Below, in pieces: positions 40,844 through 49,064 of a stretch of DNA of 64,000 nt. The notes under the pieces are model-generated. The model saw nothing but the letters and a program-made list of their open reading frames with translations. It made no database searches and was not told the DNA's origin. Made by a program: the position numbers and the translations under genes. The stretch's first letter is position 1. Each line of letters starts with the position of its first letter. This stretch comes from JBOFLG01 sp051657745 (lineage in GTDB: Bacteria > Actinomycetota > Actinomycetes > Actinomycetales > Dermatophilaceae). The DNA is taken from NCBI GenBank assembly GCA_051657745.1, contig JBOFLG010000117.1, positions 1 to 64,000 of the forward strand. The letters are read 5' to 3'.

Positions 40844-41269
40844 GGTCTTCTCCTGGTCGAACGACAGATGACGGGCGTAGACACGTCGTCGGCCGATGGC
40901 GAGACAGCGAGCATGACGAGCCTCGGACCGGGATGGTCCGTCGGCCGGTTCGACATCAGTGTCACCGGCGGGCCGGATGGGGTGGGGGTCACGCGCGGTG
41001 CGCACCTTGAGCGCAGCCAGCGCTCGTCATCACGGCAGGTCTTGAACAATAGCAGCGCGCAGCAGACTGCCCGACCGGGTGCGCTCCTGCCCAACGCGGG
41101 CTCGCACTCCCGTGCCCTCCTCGAACGCCGGGCTGGACCGATCACCGCCACTCCCCCCGGCACTCCGTAGAGCCGACACCGATCACCGGGGCGCCGAGCA
41201 CTCACAGCAACAACGCGACGAGCCAACGGTTGCTGGCCAGACCGGCGGTGAACTCCCGGCTGGTCCGCT
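40844..41269. other. gene-poor interval upstream of the RNA helicase
   Basis: This region holds the helicase promoter and no gene I can support. Its far end merges into the transposase remnant. Short open frames here look like shadows. Confidence 0.5.
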
Positions 41270-41580
41270 GCATCCCGATCACCATCAAAGCCAACCAGCC
41301 GACCCTGCCGGGCGCCGCCAAGAACCTGCCCTGCGCCACAGTCCCGGCCGGGTCGACCTCCACCGAACGCGGCCACGGCAGAAAGGCCAGGCGCACCATC
41401 ACAGTCATCGACATTCCCGACCTTACCGACTTCCCCGGCGCCGCCCGGGTCACCCAACTACGCCGCACCACCAAAGCAGCAAGGAATACCGTTGAGGTCG
41501 TCTATCTGATCACCTCAGCCGACCACGACGCACCCCAGCCACACTCGCCGCCTGGGCCCAACGCACGGGTCGCGCAGAGG
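41270..41580 (+). pseudogene. ISAs1-family transposase remnant
   Basis: The frame encodes ITIKANQPTLPGAAKNLP, STSTERGHGRKARRTITVID and DFPGAARVTQLRRTTKAA, then NTVEVVYLITSADHDA. These match the C-terminal third of ISAs1-type DDE transposases (family pattern KGNQP...RGHGR...R...VVY.LTS). A frameshift near 41531-41541 moves the next conserved part, LAAWAQR, into another frame, and the HWGIEN segment and the N-terminal two thirds are missing. No terminal inverted repeats were found. It is a dead fragment marking past insertion. Confidence 0.65.
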
Positions 41581-41815
41581 TTGGATGGCGGCGCTACGAC
41601 CAGGGGGTGATGTGGTCGATGGTCAACTCGGCGCGGTGGAGTTCCGGATGCACCCGTTGTCCGCTCGCCTGGACGCGGCAGCGTCGGATCGCCAACTCGC
41701 CGGTGCTGCCGTGGACCCGGACCCGCCACAGCCAGGTCCGACAGGTGATCGCGAATTGAGGGCAAGACCATCCGTGGACACGTATCGGCTCGACGCAGAT
41801 CCGCCTCTGCTCTGC

Positions 41816-42223
41816 TCAAACGGTAGGAGTGTCGAGCATCCGAGGAGGTGAAGGCGGTCCGATCCAATATGGAGGGGTAATCGCCCTGACACTGGTCTTC
41901 CACGACGAGCAGCTCGGGCACTGTGGAGGCTGTACCGGAGGGGCAATCGCCCTGACACTGGTCTTCCACGACGAGCAGCTCGGGCAATGTGGAGGCCTTA
42001 CCGGAGGGACAATCGCGCTGGCAATGGATTTGGGGGGCCTTACTACAGGGACGCCGTACGCTTTTGAGGGCTTTATCGGTGTCGAGGGCTGTGAGGAGCG
42101 CAATGAACTGGTGCCGCTATCGCTAATCTCAGCTCCGGTGGCAAGGTGACCCGGGCCGGCGCTCGAAGCAACTACGAGCAGAGCAGCAACAGCGGCGAGT
42201 TTCTTCATCGCGGTGTCGTTCAT
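41816..42223 (-). CDS. putative secreted CPxC-repeat protein
   Basis: This is a 135-residue protein. Two ATGs, 15 bp apart within a repeated ATGAACGACACCGCG, precede a good signal peptide (MKKLAAVAALLVVASSAGP). The mature part is Pro/Ser-rich, with 22-residue repeats of form PPVxPPxCPSCSSWKTSVRA; two are full and one is diverged and lacks Cys. Each full repeat has a CPSC motif that could form a disulphide or bind metal. The DNA is visibly less GC-rich than its neighbours and codons are atypical, suggesting acquisition. No ribosome site is clear, and the opposite strand is also open, so coding status is moderate. Confidence 0.5.
   Translation of the reverse strand: MNDTAMKKLAAVAALLVVASSAGPGHLATGAEISDSGTSSLRSSQPSTPIKPSKAYGVPVVRPPKSIASAIVPPVRPPHCPSCSSWKTSVRAIAPPVQPPQCPSCSSWKTSVRAITPPYWIGPPSPPRMLDTPTV
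41879..42012. repeat. 66-bp tandem repeats within the secreted-protein gene
   Basis: Units starting AATCGCCCTGACACTGGTCT begin at 41879 and 41945, with a diverged third starting at 42011. The first two are nearly identical. The period of 66 keeps the 22-residue protein repeat in frame. Confidence 0.85.
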
Positions 42224-42330
42224 CGCGGTGTCGTTTTTGTCTCGGGTACGTCGCAACAGACGAATCATGAATACAAAAGTATCTGCGGTCGGCCTCAGCC
42301 GCATCTGCAACGCCTGACCGATCCCGGCGC

Positions 42331-42370
42331 GGTGAGGTGAGGTGAGGTGAGGTGAGGTGAGGTGAGGTGA
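42331..42370. repeat. pentanucleotide microsatellite (GGTGA)8
   Basis: Eight perfect GGTGA units, followed by GTG. The array ends about 108 bp upstream of the secreted-protein start, where length changes could alter promoter spacing. Confidence 0.95.
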
Positions 42371-42426
42371 GTGTCCCCCCGGGGTGGTCTTGCCGTGGCC
42401 CACCCGACGCACGGATGTCCAGCCAA

Positions 42427-42455
42427 GCCGACGCAGTTCGTCGAACTGCGTCGGC
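42427..42455. other. 29-bp perfect palindrome
   Basis: GCCGACGCAGTTCG (42427-42440) and CGAACTGCGTCGGC (42442-42455) are exact reverse complements around a single T. There is no T-tract, so it is more like a protein-binding or recombination site, or a cruciform, than a standard terminator. Confidence 0.75.
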
Positions 42456-42678
42456 GAGGTCCTGACGGTCGGTGCCACCACCACCAGCGGCGCGACCAGC
42501 GTGGTGAGCACGTCTCTCGGGCGAGCCTTGCGCACCCAGAAATACCAGACCACGGCTACCTAGGTGAGCGTCTGCACTACGAGAATCATGGCCGCCCCGA
42601 GGATGACGAGCAGCCCGTGAGATGTTGACGGACGGCACGAGTTGACGCCGCAGCCGCGTCCACCGGCAAAGACCAGGG

Positions 42679-43080
42679 CTAGGTCGACTCCCTCGGGGAA
42701 CGGCGCGAGTCGCGACGGCTGACCGCCGTCCACACCAGCCATCCGCACAGCACCCCGAGAAGATCGGCGACCACGTCCCACACGTCGCCGGAGCGAGCCG
42801 GCAGGACCGTTGCCTGCACCACCTCGCTGAGCACTCCGTGCGCCGCGAAAGCCGCAACGACCGCACGCACGGCGAAGCCCGCGAGCAGCGCGAGCAGCAC
42901 CGGCAGCAGAAACACGACGACGTGCACCACCTTGTCGGCTCCGGGCAGGGACGACGGTGGCGCCACCCCACGCGGCAGGTAAAGCACCAGAACCTGCACG
43001 AGAACCGCGGCCGCCAGCCAGAGCCGACGACGGGCCAGCGACGCACTACGCGGCCTCACGTCATCCGCCGTCGTGACCAC
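42679..43080 (-). CDS. VanZ-like membrane protein
   Basis: A 133-residue protein with three to four membrane helices. The family pattern is seen in GADKVVHVVVFLLPVLLALL, HGVLSEVVQATVLPARSGDV and WDVVADLLGVLCGWLVW (E...Q and D..D residues). VanZ relatives are integral membrane proteins of unknown biochemical role; one confers low-level teicoplanin resistance in enterococci. GTG 43080 is the likely start. It follows the malic enzyme gene on the same strand. Confidence 0.8.
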   Translation of the reverse strand: MVTTADDVRPRSASLARRRLWLAAAVLVQVLVLYLPRGVAPPSSLPGADKVVHVVVFLLPVLLALLAGFAVRAVVAAFAAHGVLSEVVQATVLPARSGDVWDVVADLLGVLCGWLVWTAVSRRDSRRSPREST

Positions 43081-43164
43081 CTCACACCACGTGCGACGAT
43101 CAGGCCCAGGCCACCCATCGCAGCGGCGCCGGGCGTGGTTCGCAACAGGCCGACCATGCCGCGC

Positions 43165-44577
43165 TCAGCAGCTGGCACGGCCGACAGCAGCCCGCACCGC
43201 ATCCGCCACAACGGTACTGACCTCCGGGTGGAACACCGACGGCACGATGTAGGTGGCATTGCGCTCGTCGTCGCGAACCACGTCAGCGAGCGCGTCGGCG
43301 GCCGCCAAGAGCACCTCCATGGTGACGTGCTTGGTGCCGGAGTCGATCAGGCCCCGGAATACCCCAGGGAACACCAGCACATTGTTGATCTGGTTGGCGA
43401 AGTCCGACCGGCCGGTGGCCACCACCGCCGCGTGCCGGGCCGCGACCTCGGGGTCGATCTCCGGCACGGGGTTGGCCATCGCGAACACCACACTGTCCGC
43501 GGCCATGGACGCGATGTCGGCCTCGGTGAGCAGGTTCGGTGCCGACACTCCGACAAACACGTCCGCGCCCCGGATCGCGTCGGCGAGGGTTCCGGACACC
43601 CCCTCGGCATTGGTGTGCTCGGCGATCCAGGTGTGGTTGGGATGGTCGCCGGAGACCACGTCGGCGCGCTCCCGGTGCACGATGCCGTCGATATCGGCCA
43701 CCACCACATGGTGCGCCCCGGCGTGCAGCAACAGTTTGAGGATGGCGGTGCCGGCCGCACCCGCACCGCTCATCACCAGCCGGACGTCCTCGAGCCGCTT
43801 GCCCACGACGCGCAGCGCGTTGCGCAGCGCGGCCAGCGCGACGATGGCGGTGCCGTGCTGGTCGTCGTGAAAGACCGGGATGTCGAGTTCGGCGCGCAGC
43901 CGGGCCTCGATCTCGAAGCACCGCGGCGCGGAGATGTCCTCGAGGTTGATGCCGGCAAAGACCGGGGCGATGGCCTTGACCGTGCGCACGATCTCGTCGG
44001 TGTCCGTGGTGTCGAGACAGATGGGGAACGCATCGATCCCGGCAAACCGCTTGAACAGGGCGGCCTTTCCCTCCATCACGGGGAGGGCCGCGAGCGGGCC
44101 GATCGCTCCCAGACCCAGCACGGCAGTGCCATCGGTGACCACCGCGACGGTGTTTCGCTTGATGGTCAACCGCCGAGCGTCATCCGGGTTGCTCGCGATT
44201 GCCTCGCAGACCCGAGCGACGCCGGGCGTGTAGATGAGCGACAGGTCGTCGCGGGTGCGGATCGGCAGCTTCGGCTCCACCGACAGCTTGCCGCCGAGGT
44301 GCACCAGGAAGGTGCGGTCGGACACCTTCCCGATCTCGACACCGTCGACCTGCCGCATCTGCTCCACGACTGCCTCAGCATGCTCCGGGTCACGCGTCGA
44401 CATGGTCAGGTCGAGACGCACCTTGGTCGCCCCGGACGCGGTGACGTCGAGGCCGGTGACCACGGCACCGGCGCGTTCGATGAGCCCGGTCATCTCGCTG
44501 ACCGCAGTGGCGCGGGCGGGGAGCACGATACGGACGGTGACGGAGTTGGCGATGGATGGCGCAGACGGCATGTCCAC
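43165..44577 (-). CDS. NAD(P)-dependent malic enzyme with N-terminal ACT domain
   Basis: A 470-residue oxidative decarboxylase of malate to pyruvate. Residues 12-85 form an ACT domain (TVRIVLPARATAVSEMTGLI), suggesting amino-acid or metabolite control. The catalytic part has SLIYTPGVARVCEAI, NTVAVVTDGTAVLGLGAIGP, CFEIEARLRAELDIPVFHDD followed by QHGTAIVALAAL, and the Rossmann GAGAAGTAILKLLL. The PTA domain of larger malic enzymes is absent. It connects C4 and C3 pools, opposite to the pyruvate carboxylase at 54.9 kb. Confidence 0.93.
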   Translation of the reverse strand: MDMPSAPSIANSVTVRIVLPARATAVSEMTGLIERAGAVVTGLDVTASGATKVRLDLTMSTRDPEHAEAVVEQMRQVDGVEIGKVSDRTFLVHLGGKLSVEPKLPIRTRDDLSLIYTPGVARVCEAIASNPDDARRLTIKRNTVAVVTDGTAVLGLGAIGPLAALPVMEGKAALFKRFAGIDAFPICLDTTDTDEIVRTVKAIAPVFAGINLEDISAPRCFEIEARLRAELDIPVFHDDQHGTAIVALAALRNALRVVGKRLEDVRLVMSGAGAAGTAILKLLLHAGAHHVVVADIDGIVHRERADVVSGDHPNHTWIAEHTNAEGVSGTLADAIRGADVFVGVSAPNLLTEADIASMAADSVVFAMANPVPEIDPEVAARHAAVVATGRSDFANQINNVLVFPGVFRGLIDSGTKHVTMEVLLAAADALADVVRDDERNATYIVPSVFHPEVSTVVADAVRAAVGRASC

Positions 44578-44659
44578 GATTCAACCCTGAAACCTGCGGT
44601 GCGGCCGAAACGGCACGCTCGGCGGCGGTGCGCACCGTCGCTCCGCTACGGTGACCGCC

Positions 44660-45283
44660 ATGCCCGACCGCGTCGATGTCGTCGGAACTGGTTCCGCCTC
44701 GGCGGTGCCCGACATCGTCGTGGTCGATGCCCGAGTCCAGGTGGATGCCGGGGACGTTGCCTCCGCTCTGGCCGACGCTGCGGCCCGGGTCACCGCCGCA
44801 CTCCAGGTGGCCGCTGACCATGGTGTCGCCGGCACGGACCGGCGCACGACCGGTATCGGCACGTCGCCACGGTGGGACGGTGACGGGCGCGCCATCGCCG
44901 GGTACACCGCGCACCAGACCGTGCGTCTCACGATCCGGGACCGCGACCACACCGGGGCCGTGCTCGCCGCCGTTGCCGAGGCCGCCGGAGATGCGTTCGG
45001 TGTCGACACGCTCTCGCTTCAGATCACCGACCGGAGTCCGCTGATGACGCGGGCTCGCGAGGCGGCCTTCGCCGATGCGCGGGCGACAGCGGAGCAGTTG
45101 GCCCGGCTCGCTGACCGGACCCTCGGCCCCGTGCTCCGGGTCACCGAGCAGCCGGGCACCGACCACCCGATGGCCGCGCTGCGGACGATGTCGACCGAGG
45201 CGATGGACGGGATGCCGCTCGCCGCCGGGGAGTCGACGGTCACCGCCACGGTGGCGGTGCGGTTCGGGCTCGGCCCGGCGTGA
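44660..45283 (+). CDS. SIMPL domain (DUF541) protein
   Basis: A 207-residue cytosolic-looking protein of the SIMPL family: DVVGTGSASAVPDIVVVDAR, a central YTAHQTVRLTIRDRD and TSLTVTATV-like C-terminal strand (ESTVTATVAVRFGL). There is no signal peptide, unlike many SIMPL proteins of Gram-negatives. ATG 44660 is preferred over GTG 44651. The stop overlaps the next gene's GTG by GTGA. Function is unknown. Confidence 0.85.
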   Translation: MPDRVDVVGTGSASAVPDIVVVDARVQVDAGDVASALADAAARVTAALQVAADHGVAGTDRRTTGIGTSPRWDGDGRAIAGYTAHQTVRLTIRDRDHTGAVLAAVAEAAGDAFGVDTLSLQITDRSPLMTRAREAAFADARATAEQLARLADRTLGPVLRVTEQPGTDHPMAALRTMSTEAMDGMPLAAGESTVTATVAVRFGLGPA

Positions 45284-45888
45284 GCGGTGTCGACGCGCTG
45301 GGCTGGTTCGGTTCGGCCCTGCTGGTCATCTCGCTCCTCCAGGCCCGCATCCTCCGGCTCCGGGTGCTCAACACGCTGGCGTGCGTCATCCTCGTGGTCT
45401 TCAACGCGCTCGTCGAGGTCTGGCCGATGGTGGCGATGAACGTGGTACTCGCCGGCATCAACGGGTGGTTCATCGTGCGGGTGCTTGCCGAGCGTCGTGG
45501 CGACGAGGCGTACGCGGTGCTGGAGGTCGACGAGTGCGACGTGTATCTGCAGCACTTCCTTCAAGTGCACGCCGTCGACATCTCCCGGTTCTTCCCGGGG
45601 TTTGTGGCCGGCACGGGGCGGTTGGCCTACCTCGTGCAGTACGGCGACGAAACCGCCGGCGCGGTCATCGTGCGGGATGCCGGTGACGGCACCGCCCAGG
45701 TCGAGCTCGACTACGTGACGCCCCGGTTCCGCGACCTGGCGCCAGGCGAGTTCGTCTTCCGGCGCTCGGGCCTGTTCCGCGACAGGGGCTTTCGGCGCGT
45801 CCTCACCGCGCCCGGGATGATCGAGCCTTACTACGGCCGGCTCGGCCTCATCCGCGACGGCGACCGGTTCCGACTCGACCTCGGCTGA
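45280..45888 (+). CDS. YgjV-like membrane domain joined to a GNAT-like domain
   Basis: The N-terminal 70 residues have two to three membrane helices resembling YgjV (ALGWFGSALLVISLLQARIL, MVAMNVVLAGINGWFIVRVL). From about residue 80 a soluble alpha/beta part follows (AVLEVDECDVYLQHFLQVHA, YGDETAGAVIVRDAGDG, DYVTPRFRDLAPGEFVFR), which has the look of a GNAT-type fold but no clear acetyl-CoA loop. It is coupled to the SIMPL gene by a GTGA overlap. The biological role is unknown. Confidence 0.75.
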   Translation: MSGVDALGWFGSALLVISLLQARILRLRVLNTLACVILVVFNALVEVWPMVAMNVVLAGINGWFIVRVLAERRGDEAYAVLEVDECDVYLQHFLQVHAVDISRFFPGFVAGTGRLAYLVQYGDETAGAVIVRDAGDGTAQVELDYVTPRFRDLAPGEFVFRRSGLFRDRGFRRVLTAPGMIEPYYGRLGLIRDGDRFRLDLG

Positions 45889-45911
45889 ACCTCACCCCGT
45901 GGTCTCATCGC

Positions 45912-47549
45912 TCAGGCGGCCACGTCGCGTCGGTCGCCCGGATCGGTGCGGTGCTGCCGGCCGGTGGGAGCGGACCAGGTGCAGGTTCCGTCGGGGGTCA
46001 TCGCGACTGTCCAGCCGGCGTGATGCTTGAACGCGTGGTGCGCGGGACACAGGCTGTGCAGGTTCTCTTCCGCAGTCTCCCCAGCTGGGTGGGGGATGAC
46101 GTGGTCGAGGTGGCAGCGAGCCGCAGGCACCGAGCACCCGGGGAAGCGACAGCGCACGTCCCGGGCCCGGACCTTCGCGGCGAGGACCTTTCCCGGGCGA
46201 TAGGTACGGCGTTGCTCCGGGGTTCCGTCGGCGGCGCCGTCAGTGCCCGGACCGACGCCGGTGAACCGGACCCGGGTATCGGGGTCGGCGAGCAGCGCGG
46301 TGACGGCCGACGGAAGCAGCCCGCTGGTGCCGGGCGCCTCGACCAAACCCTTCACGAACCACACCAGTGTCTCCAGACCCGGCGCGACCGGGACCGGGAC
46401 CGCGCCGGAAGGCGACCGTTCAGCACTGAGGTGGGCGTCGCGGCGCCCAGCTGGTGGAACCCTGGTGAGGAACGGATTGCCAGCGGTCTTCAGGTGCTCC
46501 CGTACGTCCTGCGCGAGCTGCCACTCCAGCGCGCCCACCTCCACAGTGGCCCGAGTGACCCGGCCGGCAACGAGGTCGACGAGCACCGGGTCCATGGCGG
46601 GCCGTCCATCCGGTGTACTCATCTGCCGTCCGGTGACGCCGGCCATGATCACGGCATCCGGGTCGGGCCGCGTCACCAACGCCTCGGATGCGACGGAGTC
46701 GGTAGGAACGAGAATCTCCGCGATGGTCTCCACGTGCGTATTCGCCATCGCCAGGTTCACCAGCGCGTCGACTCGCGCCGCCGCCACGCTGCGCCGGGTC
46801 CCGGCCACCGCGTCGGCGGCCAGGTACTGGTCGGCGACGGCCTCCACCGCCGCGTGCAGCCGACGCGACTCCTCGTCCGGGACGTCGGCGGTCCACCGCA
46901 TCAAGCCCGGCACGCCCGACGGCTGGATGCGCAGCCCCCGCTGTCGCGGCGCGTCCGCCCGGGCCTGCTCCGCGCCGTCGGGGGCGGCCTTGACCGCAGC
47001 CGCGGCGGCGCGCTCGGCGAGCCGAGGCTTCGGGAGCCCGGCCACATCGACCGCGTACAGCCGCGCCTCGAACTCACCCAGACGCTCCCACGTCACGTTC
47101 TGCGCGGCGTCGACCACAGCGTCGACCCGCCACGGCTCCAGCACCCCGCCCCTCGCCCGGGCGAGGGTTGCCGGCAGCTCCATCAACTGCCGCGCCCGGG
47201 ACACCCGGGTGCGCATCGTTCGTGGCGAGATGTTCAGCAACGGCGCCAGCGACGCTGCCGCGACCTGTTCCGGATCCGGCACCCCCACCGTCGTCCGACC
47301 CGCCGCGACCAGGTCGACCCGGTGCTCCTCCACGACATCCACGGTCAGCTCTGCACACCGGTCCACCGCTACCGCCTGCATTGCGTGCGACCACGACGCG
47401 ACCCGCTGGGTGGCGAGCACCACCGCTTCCACCGCACCGGCATTCATGCCGCCGACCTCCTCCGGCCCGAGCTCCCCGATCAGCACGGCAAGTCGAGCCG
47501 GAGGCGCGCCATGCACCCGCTCAAGCGTCCATACCTCCGTCTGCTCCAT
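45912..47549 (-). CDS. DUF222 / HNH endonuclease domain protein (13E12-type)
   Basis: This 545-residue protein has an N-terminal DUF222 domain (MNAGAVEAVVLATQRVASW onwards) and a C-terminal HNH motif: RARDVRCRFPGCSVPAARC, HLDHVIPHPAGE, ENLHSLCPAHHAFKHH. The HNH zinc Cys and catalytic His are intact. Such proteins exist in many copies in actinobacteria and are considered selfish or mobile-element-like. ATG 47549 is preferred; GTG 47564 would add five residues. Neither has a ribosome site, so a leaderless mRNA is possible. Confidence 0.88.
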   Translation of the reverse strand: MEQTEVWTLERVHGAPPARLAVLIGELGPEEVGGMNAGAVEAVVLATQRVASWSHAMQAVAVDRCAELTVDVVEEHRVDLVAAGRTTVGVPDPEQVAAASLAPLLNISPRTMRTRVSRARQLMELPATLARARGGVLEPWRVDAVVDAAQNVTWERLGEFEARLYAVDVAGLPKPRLAERAAAAAVKAAPDGAEQARADAPRQRGLRIQPSGVPGLMRWTADVPDEESRRLHAAVEAVADQYLAADAVAGTRRSVAAARVDALVNLAMANTHVETIAEILVPTDSVASEALVTRPDPDAVIMAGVTGRQMSTPDGRPAMDPVLVDLVAGRVTRATVEVGALEWQLAQDVREHLKTAGNPFLTRVPPAGRRDAHLSAERSPSGAVPVPVAPGLETLVWFVKGLVEAPGTSGLLPSAVTALLADPDTRVRFTGVGPGTDGAADGTPEQRRTYRPGKVLAAKVRARDVRCRFPGCSVPAARCHLDHVIPHPAGETAEENLHSLCPAHHAFKHHAGWTVAMTPDGTCTWSAPTGRQHRTDPGDRRDVAA

Positions 47550-47582
47550 GGTTGATAATAGCACACATGTTCGACCGTGGCC

Positions 47583-48188
47583 TCAGGGCGCCGAGCGTGG
47601 GGCGAGGAGGCGGTGGACGACATCATGCAGCTCGGCGCCGGCGGTCACGGGGTCGAAGCCGGCGTCGACCGTCATCCGGTCGAGCACGCCGTCGAGGACG
47701 ACCTGGACCCAGCGCGCCAGCCGCTCAGGCGGGAGGTCGGTGCGCACCTCTCCCGCCGCCTGCGCGCGCCGCAGCACGGCACTCAACCCGCCGACGACGG
47801 CGTCGGAGTCGAGCCGAAGTGCGGCGTCGACCTTCGGCTCAGACATCACCGCCCCGACCGCGCGGACGAAGCCGGCGACCCGCGGGTCGGTCAACTCGGC
47901 GGCCGTGTGCGCGACGTACTCGTGCACCACCGCCAGGCCGTCGGCACGACCCGCGCGCGCGGCGAACCACTCCCGCTGCTCGGCGGTGCCCAACTCGAGG
48001 ATGCCGAGCAGCACGTCCAGCTTGGTCGGGAAGTAGTGGAAGAACGTGCCCGACCCCACGCCGGCGGTGCGGCAGATCTCGGCGGTGGTCGCGCCGGCGT
48101 AGCCGCGCCGGGCCAGGCAGGTGATCGACGCGTCGATGATCACGAGCCGCCGCGCGGCGTGCCGGACGGGGTCGACGGTGCGGGCCAC
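47583..48188 (-). CDS. TetR family transcriptional regulator
   Basis: A 201-residue regulator with HTH GATTAEICRTAGVGSGTFFH then YFPTKLDVLLGILE, and a helical ligand domain. GTG 48188 is the start, with no ribosome site. The short divergent promoter region to the 48235 gene (46 bp) has AT-rich dyads, so it probably controls that gene and itself. The ligand is unknown. Confidence 0.88.
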   Translation of the reverse strand: MARTVDPVRHAARRLVIIDASITCLARRGYAGATTAEICRTAGVGSGTFFHYFPTKLDVLLGILELGTAEQREWFAARAGRADGLAVVHEYVAHTAAELTDPRVAGFVRAVGAVMSEPKVDAALRLDSDAVVGGLSAVLRRAQAAGEVRTDLPPERLARWVQVVLDGVLDRMTVDAGFDPVTAGAELHDVVHRLLAPRSAP

Positions 48189-48194
48189 ATCGTC

Positions 48195-48227
48195 ATTCTA
48201 TAAATAGAGTGGATGCTCTGTTAATAT
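48195..48227. promoter_or_regulatory. AT-rich divergent promoter with dyads
   Basis: The region holds CTAT-AA-ATAG (48198-48207), AGAG-TGGATG-CTCT (48206-48219) and TTAATAT (48221-48227), which is a good plus-strand -10 placed so that ATG 48235 would be at or near the transcript start. It is the natural TetR operator. Confidence 0.5.
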
Positions 48228-48234
48228 GCCCGTC

Positions 48235-48993
48235 ATGGGGAGCGCAGAACCCGGCCGTTGGCATCTTGACGAGGACGAGGTCGCCCATGAGGTCACCATC
48301 GAGGAGGGCGCGTTCCGCCGGACCCTGACGTGGTCGGTCTGCGGCGAGCGGCTGGCGACGCAGACGACGTCGGACGAGCGCGTGGTGCTGACCGCCGCCG
48401 GGAGAGGGTCGGTCGGCATCCGGCTGCCGTCGTGGATCGGCCCGGCTCGTCGGGTGACGTTCCACGCCATCGGCGAGGGCGGCGACGAGGCGGCCCGGGC
48501 TGCCGCCTGGACCGGCCTCGGCGGGGTCGACCTGGCGCCCGAGCCCGGCAGCCGGGCGGCCCGGCGCGAGGCGTGGATCCGCGCGCACCCTCGTCTGCAC
48601 GCCGCTCGGGCCGGGACCCTCGCCGCACTCGCCGTCGTCGCGACCCCGCTGCTGCTCTGGCTGTGGAACCTGCTCGACCTGCCCCCGATCAGCATCGTCG
48701 GGCCGGTCGACTGGCCCAACCTCCCCCGCATCCCGTGGCCCGACCTGCCGACCGCCCCGTGGCCCGACATCGACTGGCCCGACCTGCCCGACTTGACGCT
48801 CCCGGCGTGGCTGCGCGACCTACTGTCGTGGGCGAAGTACGTCTGGCCCGTGCTGCTCGCGGTCGCGATCGCCCACGGCGAGGTGCGCCGGCGCCGCCAC
48901 CAGGACGCCCGCCGCAAGGGAGTGCCCGGCGCGCCAGAGCCCAGCGGGGGCGATGACCACGGCAGCCCCGCGGCGACCGACGGTCGGCGCTGA
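48235..48993 (+). CDS. uncharacterised membrane protein with W-P-D-L-P repeats
   Basis: This 252-residue protein begins with a soluble domain (about 120 residues, beta-rich: EDEVAHEVTIEEGAFRRTLT). One hydrophobic segment follows (LAALAVVATPLLLWLWNLL), then a striking proline-tryptophan spacer (DWPNLPRIPWPDLPTAPWPD and DWPDLPDLTLPAWL), a second hydrophobic segment (YVWPVLLAVAIAHG) and a basic tail. No family is recognised. It is divergent from the TetR gene and probably its target. ATG 48226 is a possible alternative start but overlaps the proposed -10. Confidence 0.7.
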   Translation: MGSAEPGRWHLDEDEVAHEVTIEEGAFRRTLTWSVCGERLATQTTSDERVVLTAAGRGSVGIRLPSWIGPARRVTFHAIGEGGDEAARAAAWTGLGGVDLAPEPGSRAARREAWIRAHPRLHAARAGTLAALAVVATPLLLWLWNLLDLPPISIVGPVDWPNLPRIPWPDLPTAPWPDIDWPDLPDLTLPAWLRDLLSWAKYVWPVLLAVAIAHGEVRRRRHQDARRKGVPGAPEPSGGDDHGSPAATDGRR

Positions 48994-48998
48994 ACGAC

Positions 48999-49035
48999 GA
49001 CGGCCCGGCCTCGCGGGATGCGAGACCGGGCCGTC
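48999..49035. terminator. strong hairpin between the membrane protein and tmRNA
   Basis: GACGGCCCGG (48999-49008) pairs with CCGGGCCGTC (49026-49035), with an inner CTCGC/GCGAG stem and a GGGAT loop. It would serve both the plus-strand gene and the convergent tmRNA. No U-tract follows on either side. Confidence 0.65.
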
Positions 49036-49064
49036 GATGCGAGCTAACAGCGTGAGAGCACCGA

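Larger units (their letters stand above)
42224..42678. other. repeat-rich interval without a supported gene
   Basis: It contains the (GGTGA)8 array and the 29-bp palindrome. A minus-strand frame (VWYFWVRKARPRDVLTTLV, then TQFDELRRLGWTSVRRVG) is open across 42400-42550, but it has no start context, runs into the microsatellite, and I do not recognise it; it could be a gene relic. Confidence 0.5.

Noticed and set aside
41590..41815. Minus-strand HNH-endonuclease-like fragment (ELTIDHITPWS)
   Set aside because: Only one short motif, no Cys pairs and no start; too little to claim.
45951..47555. Long plus-strand open frames opposite the DUF222/HNH gene
   Set aside because: Arg/Gly-rich shadows without any recognisable domain.
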